In this document: positions 34,549 to 46,071 of the stretch, in pieces
How positions within the stretch are numbered: the stretch's first letter is position 1
How the letters are laid out: every line of letters begins with the position of its first letter
From: Planoprotostelium fungivorum
Taxonomy: Eukaryota > Evosea > Variosea > Cavosteliida > Cavosteliaceae
Length of the DNA stretch: 64,000 nucleotides
Direction: 5' to 3'
Assembly (NCBI GenBank): GCA_003024175.1
Contig: MDYQ01000061.1
Span: 103,544 to 167,543 of the forward strand
Notes under the pieces: generated by a model
Seen by the model: the letters and a program-made list of their open reading frames with translations, nothing else
Database searches by the model: none
What the model was told of the DNA's origin: nothing
Position numbers and translations under genes: made by a program

Positions 34549-34672
34549 CAACACATGATGAGGGATGATGCAGGTGATGAACGAAAGAGATGACGGGGGC
34601 AATGAATGAGGGCGATGGATGAGGGAGATGATGGAGGCGATGAACGAGGGGGATGGAGGTGAGCGGATCCAT
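34549..34672. repeat. Imperfect GATGA/GGCGATGAA minisatellite
   Basis: Runs of GATGATGCAGGTGATGAACG, GGCAATGAATGAGGGCGATG and AGGCGATGAACGAGGGGGAT between the convergent 3' ends of RPL24 and the next gene. Low-complexity spacer; no function seen. Confidence 0.5.
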
Positions 34673-34677
34673 TCGAT

Positions 34678-36077
34678 TCAACATGTTTTATGATTTTTCA
34701 TCAGGGAGTCTGCCTCTACGTCTACGTAATGAGCCGTTCGATCACTCCAGCCTCCACCGATCACGAGATGATCATCGAGATAGCCGTGCGTCGGATTCTT
34801 CACGTGATACCTCTTCCACGTGATGGAGTGAGTGTAGACCCACTGCTTGCCGACGAGCTCTTCGATCGGCCAAGTCAGAGGAGGCGATATAGACCGATAA
34901 GACAAGTTGCCATGATTGTACCACGTCACCACCTCATCGCGAGCCAGACACATCATCCCCATCGACATCATGTGAACTCACGTAAGGAGTGTACTTTCTA
35001 TAAGCTCCGTTCCTCTTTAAACTCTGGACGATGGCGAATAAGACCGTATTGTCTCGATTTGGAACACATTCACCACGGCGACACAGAGTGAGACTGAGAG
35101 CGCCTGTTGTCTGATGGATGGACAATGTCTTTGGGATGAAGCGTCTTGGGCATGGAATCTCTTCATCTGGCACATAGTGAACTCGAACGGACTTGTCGTC
35201 GTAGACTTTAAAATAGCGTGGTGAAGAGATGTCAACGTGGAACATGAGTCCGTAGTCTTGAGATGGAAGGAAGGGCGACCAATTCTGAGACAGTTCAATC
35301 GATGGCGATAGAAGAAAGGGTGTCGATGACGGAGCGGAGGGTGATTGATGATGAACGAACCTTGTCTGATTTTCCGTGTGCTACTTCTCCTCGAAGCAGG
35401 GGAGTCAATTTATCGTATACGATGGGGGCTTTAGTGAGAACCAAATTGGTCAGATTGAAGATGGTTCGGACGTCTACGATCCACATGATGTGACACATCT
35501 TGGTTTTTCCCTGCGAAGCTCAAAATCTCTCACACACCGACTGGGCATATTCACCTTTGGAGGTCCAGTCATCTGCAAGAGAGGTGCACCTTCTACGGTA
35601 TAGAATAATCGGCCATCCTCCGGACCAGTGCCAGTGTTTTGACAATCCTCCGCCTGATCTCATTTAAGATCACATCCATCTTCTATGATGACTCACATCA
35701 TCAGGGAAGATGCTGGCTGTCAGATGGATTACCTTTCCCTTCTGTTTCATGGTTGGCAGAAACATCTTTGTGGACTCGTCATACGAAACCTCTTCCCTCG
35801 CCAGCGATAGGTATAGAGAGTGAGGTCCAGCCCAATGATTGACCGTCTTTCTTAAGACAGCCAGAAAATATCCGTCCAATAGAGGTAAGAAGGAAGGATT
35901 GAATGTGAGTGTCGGTGTTTGAACCGCATTCACTCGTTCAAGAGGATTGTTGAGAGATCGAAGGGCGATGATGTTGTCCGATGGTGAAGAAGATTTCTTT
36001 CCGGTGATGATGATCGTGAAGACGATCAGACACACGAGGACGATGCACCTCAGGGCACGAGAGTCACTCCACCTCAT
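34678..36077 (-). CDS. Type II membrane protein, probable lumenal glycan-processing enzyme
   Basis: Start at 36077: MRWSDSRALRCIVLVCLIVF then TIIITG gives a short basic cytosolic end and one membrane anchor, the layout of Golgi type II proteins. Lumenal segments in order: NPSFLPLLDGYFLAVLRK, SFYD-like LYLSLAREEVSYDES, GTGPEDGRLFYTVEGAPLL, MCHIMWIVDVRTIF with PIVYDKLTPLL, KNWSPFLPSQD, and GYLDDHLVIGGGWSDRTAHY near the C-terminus. The spacing of an (E)DxRLF motif, a later NWSPF and a DDxLxIGxGxxD motif recalls five-bladed-propeller mannosyl-glycan enzymes (GH130-like). This is resemblance from memory, not a firm call. About five short introns. Confidence 0.45.
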
Positions 36078-36095
36078 CCTCTATCGGGGGTTGTT

Positions 36096-36177
36096 CTGCT
36101 ACTATTGCACCGGTAGCAGTGACAATTGCGACCCTCCCGTATCCTGAGTATCCCTAGATTGTTCCTTGCGACCCTCC
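36096..36177. promoter_or_regulatory. Short divergent promoter with direct and inverted repeats
   Basis: The 160 bases between start codons 36077 (minus) and 36238 (plus) hold an inverted repeat CTGCTAC/GTAGCAG (36096-36102, 36113-36119) and a 12-base direct repeat TTGCGACCCTCC at 36126-36137 and 36166-36177, spaced 40 bases. Probable regulator sites shared by the two genes. Confidence 0.45.
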
Positions 36178-36237
36178 TTACTTTGCACCCCTTTGAAAGT
36201 TTAAATCTGTCATTCGCAATTCTTTGACAACATCAGC

Positions 36238-38012
36238 ATGAGTGAAGAGGCACCAGATGGGAACAACAGTTCCACACCTCTCAGTCCTGAGTTGATCCAA
36301 GAGATCAACCATCATCGCATCTTATTTCGGAAGCGAGGGCTGAGCATTGGAGGAGATGACGAATCAATGGGCCCAACGAATCCACTGTTCCACAGCCACG
36401 AACAAATGCCTCACTTCATGCTTAGCCCAAGTCAAGCAGAATACCCCGCGTATCTAGAAGGTTTAAGAGGATGGGCAGTCTTGGCCATCATGTTTGGCCA
36501 TTTTTCGTGGCTGTTTTATATGCCACTGTGGACAACGAATGATTGGATCATAGAGTACACTCCATTCGTTACGGGCATCAGAGGGAGAACCATGTTGTCT
36601 CTCATCTTATTGATATCAGGTGAGAACACGATCTCCAAATAGATGTACACAGTGATCCAGATGATATCATACGATTTCATTCTGACACGAGGGCACATCT
36701 GACGTGTCCATCAGGTCGACTCCTCCTCTTTCCTCAGATTCAATCAGGAAGATTCGAAAGGCCTACCACCACCATCATACAGAAGTTCATCAACTTCTCG
36801 ACACTCTGTTTTGGAACTCTCCTCCTTACCAACCTCTTGTGGGGAGCTCATGGAAGGAAACAACCCATCATCGAGAACCTTCAGACCGAATTCGCCAGTG
36901 ATTGGCTTCTCGTGGCTTCAGAATGGGTGGATAGAAGATCACTCTTTGAGCTGCCAATCATCACACTGAGGGAATCCATCTTCTTCCTCTCGTCGATCCA
37001 CGCGCCTTCTCTGCCCATTCCGGGTGGTGTCAGCTGGATCATGCCCATCCACTTCTGGGGAGCCGTATCCCTCTATTTTCTAGCCCTCCTTCACTTGCCA
37101 CGCAAGCAATCCATCGCCCTGCCCCTCTTCATGATGATCGCATCTCGTATCGCCAATCATATGATCTCCCTCTTCTTCACGGGATACTTCTTCACCCTTC
37201 TCTACGTCAACGGCACGCTCCCCATTCGGAATCCTCGCATCAAGAGGGCATATCAGGTCATCTTAGCCATGGTCACATTCTACTCGTGCCTCCCTGACAT
37301 GGAACCCATCGGCTTCCGCTTCTTCAACTACTTTATCATGAACCAATGGTGGAAGTTTGGAAACACCGACTTTGATGATTACCCATCTGGCACGAGTAAT
37401 CCGAAAAACTACATCAAGGCCGTCCTCATCATGTTGACTCTAGACGAGTTTCCATCCCTTCAGAGACTCTTTCAGACCAAGTTCTCTCGGTTCATCGGCA
37501 ACATCTACCTACCTCTATATCTCACACATGGTCTGGCCCTCCTCTGGAGCGTCATCCTGTGGTTCGACAGCTGGCCCGAAGGTCAAACCATCACATTCCA
37601 TGATACGAGATGGATCATCCGCGGCACCGGCATCACGTTATTCTTGTCATCTCTTCTCTTGGCCTACGTCTTCAAGAGAGTCTTGATGGATCCAGTAGAC
37701 AATCTCACGAACAAGATCATCGCGATGGTGCAGGACGGCAACACATCATGGAAGAAAGTCTTAACCGATGTGAAGGGGAAACGATTCCAAACGAGAGAAG
37801 TGTAAGTCTTCAGTGTTGATGATGAGGGATCTGATAGAGGATGCAGTGTCGATGGGTTTGTGAAAGTCGCACTGTTTGTGCCTGGAGTGCTGTTAGATGG
37901 AGCGCAAGATGCCTTCTATTATCTGAGGGAAGTTTATACCGAAGCTCGTTCGTCTGGAATGAGGCTGAAAGAGAGAGTATCGAAAGTAAATCGTATCACC
38001 ACAATTCAATAG
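36238..38012 (+). CDS. Membrane acyltransferase (acyltransferase 3 family)
   Basis: Multi-pass membrane enzyme that transfers acyl groups to sugars or lipids. Three exons (36238-36619, 36715-37801, 37847-38012), 544 residues. Domain start at YLEGLRGWAVLAIMFGHFSW, the family's RGxAxxxVxxxH signature with the catalytic-type His; then LLLISGRLLLFP (the SG-F/LF motif) and about nine hydrophobic segments, including SWIMPIHFWGAVSLYF and IYLPLYLTHGLALLWSVIL. The third exon is inferred from a consensus GTAAGT donor after GAAGT and restores VVDGFVKVALFVPGVLLDGA; without splicing the frame ends at 37805. Substrate unknown. Confidence 0.8.
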
Positions 38013-38392
38013 ACGAAACGCGAAATGGATGAATTGCAGTTTTCTTCCAATTCTACAGTAGGTGTGCGGTCATACGACGCGAGACGGGCACTTGATCGCG
38101 ATCGCACCGATGATGATGGATGACGCACAGTTGGGTCTGAGGACCTACGGAGACGAGGTCAGCATCGTGTTGCATTCGTGCACAGCTACGATCATACCTG
38201 CTTGATCACCCACGATCCCATGCCGAACTCGTCAGGTAAGCAAACATGGGCGATGCTAGTACTGTGATGAGAGATCGCGCAAAAATATGTCACGAGATTG
38301 CGTCGCGTGTTCGTTATCATGGTGTCTGATGTCGTCATCCAAATTTTTCTAACACAGATCCCCCATCACAAACACATCATTAGAGCGCGATT

Positions 38393-39818
38393 ATGAGCCA
38401 GCATCGCTCGTTAGGTCAATTATCCAAAGGATCTCCCACAGTCACTCTTCTTGTTGACACACCCGCGCTGTCCAGTGGTCAAATCCTCGTCCGAGTAGAA
38501 TGGTTGGGAGTCACACCACTCTCTCAGTGGCAGCACGATTTCGGCCTCCTAGTGGCCAATTATCCCCTCCAGTCTGCTTCCGGTAATGCCGTGGGACAGG
38601 TACCATCAATCGGATGTCATCCACTGACAAGCTCACAGGTAGTCGCTGTAGGATCAGATGTGAGAGATGAACTGAAGATCGGCACGAAGGTGAGAGTGCA
38701 GGAGTGACTCATCTGAAGAGGAGAAAGGTCTTCGGTTTCTCTTGGGCTTCAGCGGCAGAGAAACCAGGGCAAGAGCTCGCGGTGATACATCAGGTTCACG
38801 TGGCCAAGGTGAGCCGTAACATTCTAACGATTCGACTGAGACAAACAGCTACCGGATAACGTGTCCCCCATCGAGGCTGCATCTGTTCCAGATAGTTTCG
38901 TCACTGCATGGCACGCATTCACGTCGGATCTGAAGATAGAGCTTCCCATCGATGGACCTCATGGAAAATTGGAAGACGGTGATGAGCCCATTCTCATCTG
39001 GGGTGGTGCCACATCCGTCGGTCACTACGCCCTGCAGGTGATCTGATGGGTGATGTGTCACATACAGACGAGAGAGCAGGTCTTGAAATATTTCGGCTAC
39101 AACCAAGTGTTGACGACGGCCTCGCCGAGACATCACGATCGATTGAGGCAATTGGGAGCCACTCACACAGTAGATTACAATTCCCCTCGATGGAAGGAAG
39201 AGGTCCAGACGTGGCTGAACGGCAGAAGATTTAGAGCCGCCTTAGATTGCGTGGGAGACGAAGAATTCACAGTCAAACCCATATCTCAGGTGTGTACATC
39301 TGGACTTTACTTCTGACATTGGAGCAGGTGATGGAGGCTGGGTCTATCGTGGCCGTACTGCTTCCCGTTCGTTTGGGAGGCTACGGTAAGACGGAAGGCG
39401 TGGCCATGGAAACCGAAGTGGAATTCAACGAGGGAGTACAAGTGAAGGGCGTTCGCACCCATTTCTACGACAAAGTGAGAATCGAACCAAACTGCAATCA
39501 TAATCCATATTCTATCTCTTATTATGTTATAAAAGTAAACCAAAGTAAACATCGATCATATTTGAACATAGGATAGGACACCGTTGACTCCAACAGGAAC
39601 CTGGACCTGTGAGAGAACGACTTCAACCTGAAGTGATGCCGAGACTCTTGTCTCAGGGGATCATCAGGCCCAACTCGGTACGAACAGTGGAAGGGGAGGA
39701 TCCTCCACAGCGATTCGAGAGAGCGTTAGACGAGATCAGAGGGGCTAAAGTCAGCGGAGAGAAGTTGGTCATCTCCATGACATGGCCACAACCGAAGGAG
39801 ACGCAACAGACCTCGTGA
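38393..39818 (+). CDS. Zinc-independent medium-chain dehydrogenase/reductase (quinone oxidoreductase-like)
   Basis: NADPH-dependent oxidoreductase of the MDR superfamily, likely cytosolic. About six exons. Seen: LLVDTPALSSGQILVRVEWL and GVTPLSQWQ in the catalytic half, SGNAVGQVVAVGSDV, KIGTKVFGFSW, the hinge SPIEAASVPDSFVTAWHAF, the Rossmann part ILIWGGATSVGHYALQV with ATHTVDYNS and FRAALDCVGDEE, and KGVRTHFYDK. The pattern matches fungal enoyl-reductase/zinc-binding dehydrogenase-like proteins without the structural zinc Cys cluster. Ends at 39818 with AATAAA at 39834-39839. Substrate cannot be told. Confidence 0.8.
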
Positions 39819-39833
39819 TGATACATATTTATA

Positions 39834-39839
39834 AATAAA
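39834..39839 (+). terminator. Polyadenylation signal AATAAA of the MDR gene
   Basis: AATAAA 16 bases after the stop; the next gene ends convergently at 39993. Confidence 0.5.
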
Positions 39840-39992
39840 CTGGCGTCACATCGGCGTCACATCCATCCTCTTGACCCTCACAGCTCCTCTTCAGCCGTGG
39901 CTGGCACACCACCCGATGCGCCATTTTATGGTTCCAGACTGGAATTACATGCATGTGTTGATCTGGACATCGAAAACGGTTTATCGCGTCGT

Positions 39993-40483
39993 TTATTTAC
40001 AATACATCGGTTCCTCTGTATGAAGGACGAATTCAATCCTCATCTTGTGATCTCTCCAATCACACTCGTTGAGCACCGATTGTGACGGTGGTGACGGTGA
40101 TGGACTGTAATCAGAGAGGTCGTCCTCTTCTCTATCCTCAATCCCCTCTAACCGTTTCATTCGACTCATCTTCGACCTTCGGTTCTGATACCACGTCTGG
40201 GTCATCAATGTCAACCAGATCTGTCGAGACAAGCAATGAAGAGGCTCACCCTGACTCTTCTTTCGGACAGATCGACCTCCGTCGCCAACTTCTTCCTCTC
40301 TTCCCTCGTCAGCCTTTGGCTCTTCTCGAAGGCAGCCTCTAAAAGGGCGACCTGATTGGGTGATGCTCTCGTATCTCTCCTCCTTCCATCGTCTCCATCG
40401 AGGCGAGTTTGCCGTCTATAATACATCTGGCGTTGGAAAGCCACATCTCGAAAGAGTGTAAGTGTCTGATTATCGTCTCTCAT
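39993..40483 (-). CDS. Small homeodomain transcription factor
   Basis: Two exons (40483-40250, 40196-39993), 145 residues. The homeodomain spans about residues 35-95: TRASPNQVALLEAAFEKSQR, LTREERKKLATEVDLSERRV and helix 3 RRVRTWYQNRRSKMSRMKR, rebuilt across the intron. Trp48, Asn51 and Arg53 of helix 3 are present, with Tyr in place of the usual Phe49. An arginine-rich arm precedes the domain. The tail is Asp/Ser/Pro-rich. The protein is short with no second domain; an upstream exon cannot be excluded. Divergent from the SulP transporter. Confidence 0.85.
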
Positions 40484-40950
40484 GTTGGTTTGTGCGTTAT
40501 TTGTGCGGAGTACACAATTGGTTGTCAGGGAGAGAAGTTGGTCACGTCTATCATCACAGACGCTGAATATCCACGCTAGCTACCGCGAGGGGACCAGAGG
40601 TGCTCAGGAGTTGTGTGTACGTCGTGCCAGTGTCACTCGACTAGACAAAGAAGTACGTGGAGGCTGTACTCACGAGGATCGCAGTATCGAAAAAAACTGC
40701 CGGGGGGCCACAATTTTATTGTCCTTTGAGATCTCATCGCTCAGAACTGCTGAAAATTCGTGTCTTGTGTCCCTCAGACAGGGTGAAGCTTTGTGTCCGT
40801 AGCGTGGTTTGGGCAACAGCATAATCTTCAAAGTAGTAAACCTGAGTAAGGAGCACGCGATGCAATATTGGTTACGTGCGTGAAAGTCATATTTAAAGGT
40901 GGTAAGTAATGTAGATCGATGACGAGTGTCGCGAAATTTTACGATGTCAT
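40484..40950. other. Gap between homeobox and SulP genes
   Basis: About 470 bases, probably a shared promoter. One 106-codon plus-strand frame (40482-40802) has no motif and no splice support. Confidence 0.35.
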
Positions 40951-40956
40951 AGCGTC

Positions 40957-43900
40957 ATGGTCCACACAGAATCAGGACCTCGATGGTCCTCTAATAACGA
41001 GAGTGACGGAGCGAGAGTCATCAAACTGGTTGGGAGATCTGTCCTCTCATCGATTCGACTTCTTCCAAAATCATTACCCGGCATCATACAGAGGACTTTG
41101 CCTCCAATCAAAGTGAGAAGTAATAATGAGAATGCAACAAGAGTGATTCAGTTAGTGGGTGCCTCGGTATCAGAGAGGTTTCATCATCGGAGATTGCATT
41201 GCAGGTCTGACGGTTGGTATCATGGTCGTCCCTCAAGGTAACGATCGTCACATCCTCCATCACTGATTCGAAATGAGGACTCGCATATGCAAAGGTGGCC
41301 AATCTCCCAGTCCAATACGGTCTATACAGGTGAACGAGTCTTCATAGTTCCCACATCTCACCCGAGACGAACAGTGCTTACCTCGGATGTCTAATCTACT
41401 GTCTGTTCGGAACGTCGAAAGACATCAATCTCGGCCCAACAGCCGTCTTATCCCTCATCACAGGTCAAATGACGATATACATCTAATCTCACATCTCATC
41501 CAGGTCAGATTGTCGCTAATAACAGTACCATCTCTGCCGCTACGGTGATGATGCACCTAAAATCGACCATCCATCATTGACGCCTGACCAGATCGCCACA
41601 GCTGCCGCCTTCTTCAGTGGTCTCATCGCGTTGGGCTTGGGTGTGTTTCGTCTGGGAATCTTACTGGATTTTTTTCCCGCGCCCGTTTTGGCGGGCTATA
41701 CTACGGGTGCAGCCATCAACATCGCAGTGACGCAGGTGATGCATCGTCCATCACGATCGCCACCGAAAGATCATCATCATCTGAGACGAATCAGCTGCCC
41801 AAATTTCTGGGTATACAAGGAATCAACAATCGCAATCCAACTTACCAAGTGAGATGCAGAGGTGATCACGATCATCATCTTGACCATGAGCAGGTCATCT
41901 ACGACGTGTGTAAGAACATACCTCACATCGCTTGGCGAGATCTCTTGATCGGCTTCAGTTCTTTCACTCTCCTCACGATCATGGAGCAGGTGATCCACCA
42001 TCACCATCATCTCATCTGAAACGTGAAGTTGAGAAAGAAGTGGGGACCCAAGCATCGGTGGGTCCAGGTGAGATGACGGATTCTCATCGAGTTTTCATCG
42101 ACTTTCACAGGTGATGGGTACGGCGAGATTTTCCATCACGGTCATCATCTTCACCTTCTTGTCTTTTCTCATCTGCCGCAATGAAACCGTCTACTCCTTC
42201 TCGCTCGTCAAGACGGTACCATCGGGTACGTACGGTACTTCTCCCGGTCTCAAAGTCTCCAGGTCTCCTGGCTCCACGATCTCCTGGAGTCACGGAGAGA
42301 TGGATCTCTTCGGGAATGTCATCCATCGTGACGCTCACGCTGGCCAGCGTCTTAGAGCACATCGCCATATCGAAAGCCCTGGGTAAATTATCACTTTCGA
42401 TTCAAATCTGACGCCGGTAGCCAGGAAGGGACAGTATGTCGTGGATACGGACCAAGAGCTGTTGGCCATCGGCGTCACGAACGTGGTGGGATCGTTCTTT
42501 GGAGCTTATCCTGTGACGGGCAGTTTCAGCCGGTGAATTTTCGTTTCTGCATCACATCATCATCATCCCATCGAATTGATTCTGCGATCATTCAGAGATA
42601 TATCCTCAGAGTCTGAATGAAGATAAAACGGATTTCATTGTTTTGTATTTAGAAGTGATGACGTGGGCCAGGTCAGCTGTATCTGCACAATCTGGAGTGA
42701 ACTCACCGCTGGCCGGTCTCATCACCGGCATCATCGTCATCATCTCCCTCATCTGCATGACACCCGCCTTCTACTACATCCCAGAAGGTGTGACGTCTAC
42801 AGAGACATCTTCTAGTCTAACGATCGTGCAGCGACACTGTCTGCTGTGATCATCGGTGCCGTTTTGAACCTCATATTGACTTTCGATGTGTTTGTGAACC
42901 TGTGGAGGATCTCGCGTGAGTAAAGCACATGCGATGGAAGATTGAAGGAGATAGTGTTAGATTTCATGGCTGCCGTATTCGCTCTGGTGTTGACCGTTAT
43001 CGTTTCCGTGGAGGTGAAGACATCGAACATTTCATCGCATTCGTCTATTTGATGCATACGTCACCACCACCTCACGTCTCCTTCGTTTCACATCATTCAT
43101 CTTATATATCTCATCATATGACACGTTATCACATCGTGATATGTCATCCTTCTGAACGATGTAGATTGGTATTGGAGCAGCCACGGGTTTTGCTCTGGCG
43201 GTTTTACTCTACCGCATCGCACGACCTCACACCTCTCACTTGGTTCATGTCGTACGTCATCCAAATGTCTGGGTCGACGCAGACAAGGATGATTTGGGTG
43301 GCTCGGTACGTACGCTACGTACGTAAATCATCTGTTGACTCATACGCAGGTGATACGAGAAAAGACGGACGAAGAGTCCACATCAGTCGTGAATGTGTTG
43401 AAGAAGAGAGGATCTCATCTGTTGCGAAGTAAGCGTGAAGACGTAGAAGCTGCACCGCCTGGTATACTCGTTTTGAGGATGAATGAATCTCTTATCTTTC
43501 CAAATATGGAGTATTTCAAGCAACAAGTGAGACATCACGATCACAGGATGATCAGATGATCTGATGAACACGTCTGATGCGTTTCAGGTTTACGAGAACG
43601 TGTATAAATTCACTCGCGTTCCAGACGCTATCGCTACGCGGAGGAAGATGTGGTCAGATGACTTTGATCACATCGTGAAGAACATTCGATTGAGAGAACA
43701 CGGAAGAGTGGTAGACGATGAGGACTTACCTCCACTGAAGGTGTGACATCTCAACCGTCATCACGCTCGACACCATCTTTGCCATCACATCACCACCGTG
43801 ACGCTCATCAAACACTTTGCATCGTTAACATCTGATGTCACGCAGGCCATCATCTTCGATTTTTCTACCGTCAACAATATGGATTCTTCCGGACTCCAAG

Positions 43901-44351
43901 GCCTGTTCGATCTGCATGCCATCTTGAGAGACGAAGGGAGAGACAACGAGACGGACGTCTTCTTTGAAATTCATTTTGTGGCCGTGCAGAAGAGCGTGTT
44001 ACGATTGCTAGAACTTTCGGGCATCACGAAACCCATCGTGCCCATCACACCTCATCTGGGTTCGAACCGTCAGACTGTCGTAGACGAAGAGTGAGTTCGA
44101 CATCACATCATGTTACACATCACAACGGATGGTGATCTTCGATCAGAGAATACAGAACATTAGAGACAGAGAGTGAGATGACGGAGCAGGGTACCATATC
44201 GAATCAAGAGACACAATCCGATGCTCTCATCACAGATCCCTCTCTCGTTCATCTGACGATAGAAGAAGCGATCGGCGCAGTGCAGAGTAGATATCTTGAT
44301 TTTCAGAACCGAAAGTCCACGACAGTGACCATTGAACAAGACAGAATGTAA
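40957..44351 (+). CDS. SulP/SLC26-type anion transporter with STAS domain
   Basis: Multi-pass plasma-membrane exchanger or carrier for sulfate or other anions. More than 12 small exons. Seen in order: GDCIAGLTVGIMVVPQ and LAYAKVANLPVQYGLYS (SulP signature), TSKDINLGPTAVLSLI-like segment, FFSGLIALGLGVFRLGILLD with FPAPVLAGYTTGAAINIAV, VTLTLASVLEHIAISKALG, VDTDQELLAIGVTNVVGSFF with GAYPVTGSFSR, SGVNSPLAGLITGIIVIISL and GIGAATGFALAVLLYR. The C-terminal STAS domain starts at GILVLRMNESLIFPNMEYFK and contains VVILDFSTVNNMDSSGLQGL. A Glu/Thr-rich tail ends at 44351. The start and the first one or two exons are uncertain. Confidence 0.85.
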
Positions 44352-44802
44352 AATAGATCGGATACCGAGATCATCAACCATCAATCCATGTTTCGATAGA
44401 TGAAAGAGTTAAGCTGTGATTGCCAGCCGAACTCCTCAAGTTAGCGTTCACGACGTTTATATATTCAACTATGGGTCTGTTGTCCTTTCCATCGACGTAG
44501 CCGATGTCTGCTCTTGGTACGGCAGAAGTCAATTCTATTCTATGATTCTCAAGGCATCGGAGCTGGGTCTTGATAAATCTGCAGACATAGCTAACCAGCA
44601 GAAGACCAGCTTGTGGATCGTCGCTGTAACACGACCGCCCGAAACGATGATGGAGCGTTTAAGAGACAAATGGCTGTGGTTGCGCGAGATTGACTTTCGG
44701 ACAGAAATTTCTGTCGACGATGCGGCGTAGAGCAAAATAAAAGTTACTCGACAATTCCAATCCACGAGCGGCTCCTCCTCATCATTATTCAATCCGAACT
44801 CG
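44352..44802. other. Gap between SulP and hevein/barwin genes
   Basis: About 450 bases. A 104-codon plus frame (44416-44730, MIASRTPQVSVHDVY...) has balanced composition but no known domain and no clear start context; I leave it as unproven. A TATATATT-like stretch lies near 44457. Confidence 0.35.
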
Positions 44803-45682
44803 ATGAAGAAGGTCTTCGTGTTCGCCCTCGTGGCCTTCGTCGGTCTGGCTCTCTCTCAGAACTGCGGCTGTGACTCCTCTGCACCGTGCTGCAGGTGAAT
44901 GACCTCTATTGAGTCATTCTGACGTCGTCTATAGTCAGTATGGATACTGTGGAACTACTCCCGAATACTGTGATCCTAACCAAGGTTGCCAGTGAGTTCG
45001 AATGTGGTGGGCAATGGATCTGAAGAATCACAGATCTGGCTGCAATGGTGGAGGTAATGGTGGAGGAGATGGAGGTAATGGTGGAAACAACGGAGGTGGC
45101 GATGGAGGAAACTCCGGATCCGGCCAATCATACAACGGCCAGGTGAAAATCTATCCCCATCCCATCGATCGAAGTGCTAAAGAAGATGAAAGGTAACCTT
45201 CTACGGCTGGAACGACAACGATCCTCCCTCCGATCAGATCGCCTCCCCCGAGGTCAGACATGGAAAGGCTATGCAGACTGCTGGAACTTACCAAGACCCC
45301 AACACTGCTGCCTCTTCTTACGATGAGTTCCCCGCAGGTGACCGATAGACTTGCATCTGTGATTGACATCATCCACAGGAACCATTCTCTACGTTCCCTT
45401 CCTGCAGAAGTACGTCATCATCGAGGACACCTGTGCCCAATGCATCCAGGACTTTGGAAATGGACAGCACCACATCGACATCTGGATGGGACCCAACTAG
45501 TGAGATCTTTCGACGTCCGATGCATGTTGACACGATCAAGTTGGGCCAATGGACCTCTCGATGACTGCGAGGGAAGTTTGACTCGCGATGGAGTTCAGTT
45601 CATCGCTAACCCCGATCCAAATCTGCCGGTAGACACCACTCCCTTCTACCAGAACAACCAATGCACTGGCAGAGCTCATTGA
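44803..45682 (+). CDS. Secreted hevein-like chitin-binding + barwin-like (double-psi beta-barrel) protein
   Basis: Signal peptide MKKVFVFALVAFVGLALSQ, then a type 1 chitin-binding (hevein) domain across the first three exons: NCGCDSSAPCCSQYGYCGTT followed by EYCDPNQGCQSGC, with the eight-Cys spacing and the SQYGYCG core. A Gly/Asn linker follows, then a domain with VTFYGWNDNDPPSDQIA, ILYVPFLQKYVIIEDTCAQC, HHIDIWMGPNYWANGPLDDC and FYQNNQCTGRAH, resembling expansin/barwin-type double-psi barrels found in secreted fungal proteins. Checked exons: 44803-44894, 44935-44991, 45034-45142, then three more ending at 45682. Extracellular, probably binds chitin; whether the barrel is catalytic is unknown. 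Confidence 0.8.
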
Positions 45683-45689
45683 AGTACGG

Positions 45690-45695
45690 AATAAA
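45690..45695 (+). terminator. Polyadenylation signal AATAAA of the hevein/barwin gene
   Basis: AATAAA eight bases after the stop codon. Confidence 0.5.
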
Positions 45696-46071
45696 CGTAT
45701 TGTTGTTATGTTCTATATTGTGCATCGTTTTGGTGAATGATGGTTCTCAGGCTGAGAACAAACGGCAACGATACTGTGTATTCCTGTGTATTCCTACGCG
45801 ATCCTCATCGGATCACTCGGACCGATCATGATGACATCACCATGTGTCCGAACTTCCTTCTATAGACCATATTCATATGAATCACTTTGGAAATTGGTGT
45901 CGAGTAAACCGTTCATACATAACACTAGTCGTCAGGCTCGGCATTCTATAAAATATAATTTATTTCGATCACATGTCGTTGTATATGTCCCAACCACTCC
46001 AGCCGGCATGGATTTGGGCCAGCAGATTTCCCATCCACCAAAGACCACACATAAGAAACGAGACAGACCAC

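Noticed and set aside
44055-44075. GGTTCGAACC, another T-arm-like string
   Set aside because: It encodes GSNR in the STAS-domain gene; no tRNA stems flank it.
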